Shown: positions 59,371 through 64,000 of the stretch, one piece after another | How positions within the stretch are numbered: the first letter of the stretch is position 1 | Layout of the letters: each line of letters starts with the position of its first letter | From: Providencia rustigianii DSM 4541 | GTDB lineage: Bacteria; Pseudomonadota; Gammaproteobacteria; Enterobacterales; Enterobacteriaceae | Length of the DNA: 64,000 nucleotides | Reading direction: 5' to 3' | Assembly (NCBI RefSeq): GCF_000156395.1 | Contig: NZ_GG703819.1 | Span: 915,938 to 979,937, forward strand | Position numbers and translations under genes: made by a program | Notes under the pieces: model-generated | What the model was told of the DNA's origin: nothing | Database searches by the model: none | The model's input: only the letters and a program-made list of their open reading frames with translations

Positions 59371-60903
59371 TTATTTTGGGAAAACAGCGTTGACAGCAAA
59401 CAGCATTGAAAGTTTATGTTGGTCGATCAGGTCGATAGCCGCATTAATATCCGGGGCAAAGTAGCGGTCTTTATCATAGTAAGCTACCTTGTCACGTAGC
59501 GTTTTACGGGCTTTTTCCAGTTTTTCACTCGATTTCAATCCTTCTCGAAAATCAATACCCTGACAAGCAGATAACCATTCAATGGCTAAAATTCCCGTGA
59601 CGTTTTTTGCCATTTCCCATAAACGACGCCCTGCGGCAGGTGCCATAGAAACGTGGTCTTCTTGGTTTGCAGACGTAGGCAAACTATCCACGCTAGATGG
59701 ATGTGCTAGCGCTTTGTTTTCACTGGCTAATGCCGCAGCCGTTACTTGAGCAATCATAAATCCAGAGTTCACACCGCCATTATTGACCAAGAACGGCGGT
59801 AACTGGGACATATGCGTGTCCATCAACATGGCAATACGACGCTCAGAAAGTGCACCAATTTCAGCTAAAGCTAGCGCAATATTATCTGCCGCCATCGCCA
59901 CTGGTTCCGCATGGAAGTTACCACCAGAAATAATGTCTCCGTTATCCGTGAAGACCAGTGGATTATCCGAAACAGCATTCGATTCAATGAGGATCACTTC
60001 CGCAGCATAACGAATTTGAGTCAAGCAGGCTCCCATCACTTGAGGCTGGCAGCGTAGCGAGTAAGGATCTTGAACTTTCTTACAATTTTCATGGGATTGA
60101 GCCAACTCACTGGTTGATGAGAGCACTTCACGGAACAGAGCCGCCACGTCGATTTGCCCTTTCTGTCCACGCACTTCTTGCACACGAGCATCGAACGGTT
60201 TACGGGAACCGAGTGTTGCTTCCACGCTCAATGCCCCACAAATAATTCCTGACAGCAGTAAGTTTTCTGCAGCAAATAATCCTTTCAGAGCGAAAGCCGT
60301 AGATACTTGCGTACCATTAAGTAAAGCCAAGCCTTCTTTAGCTTCCAGAGTTAGTGGTTTTAGACCTGCTTTCTTAAGCGCTTCTTTCGCAGGAAGCCAT
60401 TTCCCTTCAAAACGAGCTTCCCCTTCTCCCAGTAAAATTAAGCTCATATGAGCGAGTGGAGCTAAATCTCCCGATGCCCCGACAGAACCTTTTGCTGGAA
60501 TAAATGGGTAAACTTGCGCATTCACTAAATCGACTAACGCATTGATAACTTCAAGTCGAATACCTGAGAAACCACGCGCTAGGCTGTTAATTTTGAGCAC
60601 CATGATCAGGCGAACTAAGTCATCGTCCAAAGGTTCACCGATACCCGCCGCATGAGACATCACAATTGAACGCTGTAGAGATTGTAAATCTTGGCTAGCA
60701 ATTCGCGTGTTGGCGAGAAGTCCAAACCCAGTATTAATGCCATAAGCTGTTTTATCTTCGGCTATAATTTGATTTACTGTCGCGACACTTTTTGCAATCA
60801 CACTATGGGCTTGTTTATCTAATGAGACTGTTACGGGTTTTTGGTAGACAGTGCGGATCTCATCGAGTGTCATTTTTCCCGGATGGATAGTTAATTTAGT
60901 CAT
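59371..60903 (-). CDS. hutH: Histidine ammonia-lyase
   Basis: Converts L-histidine to urocanate and ammonia. The self-forming MIO prosthetic group arises from Ala143-Ser144-Gly145 in [20 protein letters not shown], at the position known from Pseudomonas HutH. Other family segments are [20 protein letters not shown]-like [15 protein letters not shown] and [20 protein letters not shown]. The ATG at 60903 has AAGGAG eight bases upstream; a GTG at 60912 overlaps that ribosome site and is less likely. It lies 12 bases after the hutU stop. Confidence 0.97.
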   Translation of the reverse strand: MTKLTIHPGKMTLDEIRTVYQKPVTVSLDKQAHSVIAKSVATVNQIIAEDKTAYGINTGFGLLANTRIASQDLQSLQRSIVMSHAAGIGEPLDDDLVRLIMVLKINSLARGFSGIRLEVINALVDLVNAQVYPFIPAKGSVGASGDLAPLAHMSLILLGEGEARFEGKWLPAKEALKKAGLKPLTLEAKEGLALLNGTQVSTAFALKGLFAAENLLLSGIICGALSVEATLGSRKPFDARVQEVRGQKGQIDVAALFREVLSSTSELAQSHENCKKVQDPYSLRCQPQVMGACLTQIRYAAEVILIESNAVSDNPLVFTDNGDIISGGNFHAEPVAMAADNIALALAEIGALSERRIAMLMDTHMSQLPPFLVNNGGVNSGFMIAQVTAAALASENKALAHPSSVDSLPTSANQEDHVSMAPAAGRRLWEMAKNVTGILAIEWLSACQGIDFREGLKSSEKLEKARKTLRDKVAYYDKDRYFAPDINAAIDLIDQHKLSMLFAVNAVFPK

Positions 60904-60915
60904 CAATGTCACTCC

Positions 60916-62595
60916 TTAACGTGTTTTTATCATTGGTAAATTTAAGTTTTTTTCTTTAGCGCACTCGATGGCTATTTCATAACCTGCATCCGCATGGCGC
61001 ATTACGCCAGTCGCGGGGTCGTTATGAAGTACACGCGCAATGCGCTCAGCAGCTGCATCGGTTCCATCACAGACAATGACAACACCAGAATGTTGAGAGA
61101 AGCCCATTCCAACGCCACCGCCATGGTGCAATGACACCCATGTTGCACCGCTGGCCGTATTCAGCAGAGCATTCAATAATGGCCAATCCGAAACCGCATC
61201 AGAGCCATCTTTCATGGCTTCAGTTTCGCGATTTGGACTCGCTACTGATCCGGAATCAAGATGGTCACGACCAATAACAATCGGGGCAGAAACTTCACCA
61301 CTTCGTACCATTTCATTAAAGGCTAAGCCTAATTTGGCACGGTCCCCCAATCCTACCCAGCAGATACGAGCGGGTAATCCTTGAAAGCTGATGCGCTCAC
61401 GTGCCATATCCAACCAGTGATGAAGATGTTTATCATCAGGTAATAATTCTTTGACTTTCGCGTCAGTTTTATAGATATCTTCAGGGTCGCCAGACAGTGC
61501 AACCCAGCGGAATGGACCGACTCCACGACAAAACAGTGGACGAATATAGGCAGGAACAAATCCAGGAAAATCAAACGCGTTTTCCACACCCATTTCTAAT
61601 GCCATTTGGCGGATATTATTGCCGTAATCAAACGTCGGGATCCCCTGAGCTTTAAATGCCAGCATAGCTTTGACATGTTCAGCCATGGATTTTTTCGCGG
61701 CTAACGTAGTGCCTTGAGGGTCATTAACGCTATGCTCACGATATTCATCCCAGCTCATTCCGATAGGCAGATAGCCATTTAATGGGTCATGAGCGCTAGT
61801 TTGATCCGTCACCATGTCAGGCTTAACACCACGTCGAACTAATTCTGGCAATACTTCAGCCGCATTCGCACACAAGGCGATAGAGACCGCTTTGCCTTCC
61901 GCTGTATATTTTTTAATGCGCGCTAACGCATCATCCAGATCCGTGGCTTGTTCATCCACATACTGGGTTCTTAAACGGAAATCGATGCGGCTTTGTTGAC
62001 ATTCAATGTTTAAAGAACATGCGCCAGCTAATGTTGCTGCAAGAGGCTGAGCACCGCCCATTCCGCCTAAGCCCGCAGTAATCACCCAGCGTCCAGTTAA
62101 GTCGCCGTTAAAATGCTGACGCCCTGCTTCTACAAATGTTTCGTAAGTTCCTTGGACAATGCCTTGGCTGCCGATGTAAATCCAGCTACCTGCCGTCATT
62201 TGCCCGTACATGGCCAAGCCTTTGGCATCGAGTTCATTGAAATGATCCCAATTAGCCCAATGTGGAACTAAGTTGGAGTTAGCGATTAATACGCGAGGGG
62301 CGTTTTCATGGGTTTTAAATACACCGACAGGTTTTCCAGATTGCACTAACAGGGTTTCATCGCTGTCGAGTTTTTTTAGAGATTCGATGATTTGGTCATA
62401 GCATTGCCAATTACGCGCTGCGCGACCAATTCCACCATAGACGACCAATTCATGGGGATTTTCGGCTACGTCAGGATCGAGATTATTCATCAACATGCGC
62501 AATGGCGCTTCTGTTAACCAACTTTTAGCTGTCAATGCGTTTCCGCGAGGAGCTCTGATCTCAATATTACGATATTTATTATTTAGATTTGTCAC
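60916..62595 (-). CDS. hutU: Urocanate hydratase
   Basis: Second enzyme of histidine degradation, using tightly bound NAD+ to hydrate urocanate to imidazolonepropionate. Conserved segments are [40 protein letters not shown] (NAD binding), [16 protein letters not shown], and the catalytic-Cys region [20 protein letters not shown]. The 559-residue length is typical. Translation starts at GTG 62595 with GAGG seven bases upstream; GTATATAC between the two could be an additional HutC half-site. A HutC-type operator lies 55-75 bases upstream. Confidence 0.97.
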   Translation of the reverse strand: MTNLNNKYRNIEIRAPRGNALTAKSWLTEAPLRMLMNNLDPDVAENPHELVVYGGIGRAARNWQCYDQIIESLKKLDSDETLLVQSGKPVGVFKTHENAPRVLIANSNLVPHWANWDHFNELDAKGLAMYGQMTAGSWIYIGSQGIVQGTYETFVEAGRQHFNGDLTGRWVITAGLGGMGGAQPLAATLAGACSLNIECQQSRIDFRLRTQYVDEQATDLDDALARIKKYTAEGKAVSIALCANAAEVLPELVRRGVKPDMVTDQTSAHDPLNGYLPIGMSWDEYREHSVNDPQGTTLAAKKSMAEHVKAMLAFKAQGIPTFDYGNNIRQMALEMGVENAFDFPGFVPAYIRPLFCRGVGPFRWVALSGDPEDIYKTDAKVKELLPDDKHLHHWLDMARERISFQGLPARICWVGLGDRAKLGLAFNEMVRSGEVSAPIVIGRDHLDSGSVASPNRETEAMKDGSDAVSDWPLLNALLNTASGATWVSLHHGGGVGMGFSQHSGVVIVCDGTDAAAERIARVLHNDPATGVMRHADAGYEIAIECAKEKNLNLPMIKTR

Positions 62596-62635
62596 GTATA
62601 TACCTCACTAAGATGCGTGTTTTACCGATAACGTC

Positions 62636-62670
62636 TATCTATAGATATAGTTGTATATACATGTACAATC
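62636..62670 (-). promoter_or_regulatory. HutC-type operator region upstream of hutU
   Basis: TGTATATACA at 62652-62661 is a perfect TGTA-N2-TACA palindrome, the HutC half-pattern, inside a larger TTGTA...TACAA (62651-62668). A second perfect palindrome TATCTATAGATA sits at 62636-62647. This is the likely site where HutC represses hutU-hutH-permease until urocanate is present. Confidence 0.7.
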
Positions 62671-62853
62671 AATTTATTTTTTAACAATTACAGTTCAATT
62701 TATATCACTTGATAGATTTTATTTTCCATAAAAAACAAATAGATAAAAAATTAACCATTGATTTTATTGTTGTTTTTTTATTCTAATTATGCCTACCGGA
62801 TCACATTTAGTTTACAGACTGGTTACATTGATTCAGGGGAAAAACGGTAGGAT

Positions 62854-62876
62854 AGCGGTCATAAAAAATGACCGCT
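62854..62876 (-). terminator. Hairpin after hutC
   Basis: AGCGGTCAT and ATGACCGCT form a nine-base stem just beyond the hutC stop; on the minus strand TTTTT follows about a dozen bases later. Probable terminator separating hutC from the hutU promoter. Confidence 0.6.
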
Positions 62877-62889
62877 AAGAGACTTGAGC

Positions 62890-63621
62890 CTATGAGGAGA
62901 AACTACCTTTCAGTTTATATCGATGACCGGGAAACAATAATTTTGTACTGGTCACAATGTAACTTTGTGACCATGTTCGACGGGTAATTTGCAAACAAGA
63001 TGCCCCAGCATGTACTTGCAATAATCGGGCACTGCGGTCGTCAGCATCAACGGCCTCAACAATATGTTCACCCTGTGTCAATGGGGCAACTCGAGATAAA
63101 TAATCATGGGGCGTAATAGAGAGAAAATCTTGCTGTAGATAGTCGGGAGCTGCGAGTGCATTCACATAGCGATCTTCAATTTGTACTGGAATATCGTTTT
63201 CTAAATGGACGATAATCGAATGAAATACAGGAGCTTCTGGTGGTAAATCTAGCTCTTTGGCTAATGTCAAAGAGGCTGGAACTTGCTCTAGCTTAATAAT
63301 TTTACAACTATATTGATGATTTCTTGCAAGAATTTCATTTTCAATACTGTGAATTTCAAATAACGCCGATTGCCCTTTTGACTCGGCGACAAAAGTACCC
63401 ACACCTTGAAGACGCACCAGCAATCCTTCCGCCGTAAGTTCGCGTAAAGCTCGATTCGCTGTCATACGGCTGCAATTAAATTGCGCCACTAATTCAGATT
63501 CAGATGGCACACGATCATTTGCTTGCCATTCACCCGACTGTATTTTTTCAATAATTGACTGCTTTACCTGTAAATACAATGGAATCGGAGTTTTCAGCTT
63601 CGTTTTATTTTCGGCTGCCAC
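62890..63621 (-). CDS. hutC: Histidine utilisation repressor HutC (GntR family)
   Basis: GntR/HutC-family repressor that releases DNA when urocanate binds. The N-terminal winged helix (about 12-80) shows PLYLQVKQSIIEKIQSGEWQ, RVPSESELVAQFNCSRMTAN and ALRELTAEGLLVRLQGVGTF. The C-terminal UTRA effector domain (about 100-240) includes PVFHSIIVHLENDIPVQIED and ITRRTWSQSYIVTSTKLLFP. The 243-residue length is typical. It lies between hutI and hutU on the same strand; it likely represses both flanking transcripts. Confidence 0.94.
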   Translation of the reverse strand: MAAENKTKLKTPIPLYLQVKQSIIEKIQSGEWQANDRVPSESELVAQFNCSRMTANRALRELTAEGLLVRLQGVGTFVAESKGQSALFEIHSIENEILARNHQYSCKIIKLEQVPASLTLAKELDLPPEAPVFHSIIVHLENDIPVQIEDRYVNALAAPDYLQQDFLSITPHDYLSRVAPLTQGEHIVEAVDADDRSARLLQVHAGASCLQITRRTWSQSYIVTSTKLLFPGHRYKLKGSFSS

Positions 63622-63692
63622 GTTTATTTCCCGTTAAGTAATAACATCATTGAAGGAGCCACAAAATTGGAAAAAATATTAAAATAGTTACC

Positions 63693-63720
63693 GTCTATAG
63701 TGACGAAACTCACCATAGAC
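63693..63720 (-). terminator. Hairpin between hutI and hutC
   Basis: GTCTATAGTGA (63693-63703) pairs with TCACCATAGAC (63710-63720) with one mismatch, followed on the minus strand by a T-rich tract. It may end or attenuate hutI transcription before hutC. Confidence 0.55.
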
Positions 63721-63740
63721 AGCAATCGGAAATTTATTAA

Positions 63741-64000
63741 TTAGTTTTGATGGGTTATTTTGCCCTGATAGACTCTCATATTCAGTGGATTACTACCCTG
63801 CTCATAAATCATTTCAACCGGATCTTTGGCATTCCATACCACAAAATCAGCCTGGAAGCCTGCCCGCAATTGCCCATGGCTCTGCTCACGACCCAAAGCT
63901 TGAGCTGCATACCGAGTCACTCCAGCCCAAATTTCTTCTGGTGTTAATCTAAACAAAACCGCCGCCATATTCATCACCATTCGTAATGAAGCAAATGGGC
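63741..64000 (-). CDS. hutI: Imidazolonepropionase HutI (partial, N-terminus outside window)
   Basis: C-terminal 86 codons of the amidohydrolase that opens the imidazolone ring in histidine degradation. The frame reads [20 protein letters not shown], then [20 protein letters not shown] and a [20 protein letters not shown] segment before [11 protein letters not shown], which is the amidohydrolase tail where the beta-sandwich domain resumes. The gene runs off position 64000. It lies 120 bases upstream of hutC, so hutI-hutC may be one operon, possibly preceded by hutG. Confidence 0.93.
   Translation of the reverse strand, partial: PFASLRMVMNMAAVLFRLTPEEIWAGVTRYAAQALGREQSHGQLRAGFQADFVVWNAKDPVEMIYEQGSNPLNMRVYQGKITHQN

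Noticed and set aside
62690..62830. CRP site in the hutU upstream region
   Set aside because: TGTGA and TCAC half-sites occur but not with the required six-base spacing.

Overview
The window looks like a chromosomal segment of a Morganellaceae enterobacterium, most likely Providencia or a close relative. This rests on low-to-mid GC, near-E. coli-like protein sequences in the conserved genes, a fused nuoCD gene, and gene order following the E. coli 51-52 min region. The genus is an inference; no 16S or other typing marker is present.

Layout. 1-8377: complex I operon nuoA-B-CD-E-F-G-H on the minus strand, with nuoH cut by the window edge. 8378-12444: long AT-rich intergenic DNA around lrhA and alaA, holding three unlisted-size mini-genes: an 11-codon ORF with its own promoter and hairpin, a 13-codon leader ORF just ahead of alaA, and a 22-residue membrane protein gene antisense to and downstream of alaA. 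12754-18236: yfbR, an accessory pair of small paralogous proteins, yfbS, yfbT, yfbU and yfbV. 18830-22241: ackA-pta acetate node. 22492-23517: an AT-rich orphan gene resembling YopT-family (C58) cysteine proteases. 23548-35189: yfcD, yfcH, ubiX, an ERIC-like element, purF, cvpA (with a PurR box), dedD, folC, accD, dedA, truA, usg and pdxB.

35190-49702 is a 14.5-kb accessory block between pdxB and fabB. It holds an AraC regulator divergent from an EamA transporter with a strong inverted-repeat operator, a 1555-residue Sel1-repeat protein, a complete tctDE/tctCBA tripartite tricarboxylate transport system with its two-component regulator, a small membrane protein, and a YdcZ-type transporter divergent from a LysR regulator. 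49703-57712 returns to the conserved backbone: fabB with a FabR-type operator, mnmC, a GNAT acetyltransferase, yfcL, epmC, yfcA, aroC and prmB. 57904-64000 is a histidine-utilisation cluster (hutI partial, hutC, hutU, hutH and a permease) with a HutC-type operator ahead of hutU.

Functionally the window joins respiratory NADH oxidation, acetate overflow, purine, fatty-acid, folate, pyridoxal and chorismate biosynthesis, and tRNA/translation modification with catabolic add-ons for tricarboxylates and histidine. The best candidates for under-described biology are the YopT-like orphan protease, the small paralog pair at 13378-14197, the giant Sel1 protein, and the mini-genes around alaA. No CRISPR array, tRNA, rRNA, prophage or transposase gene was seen.
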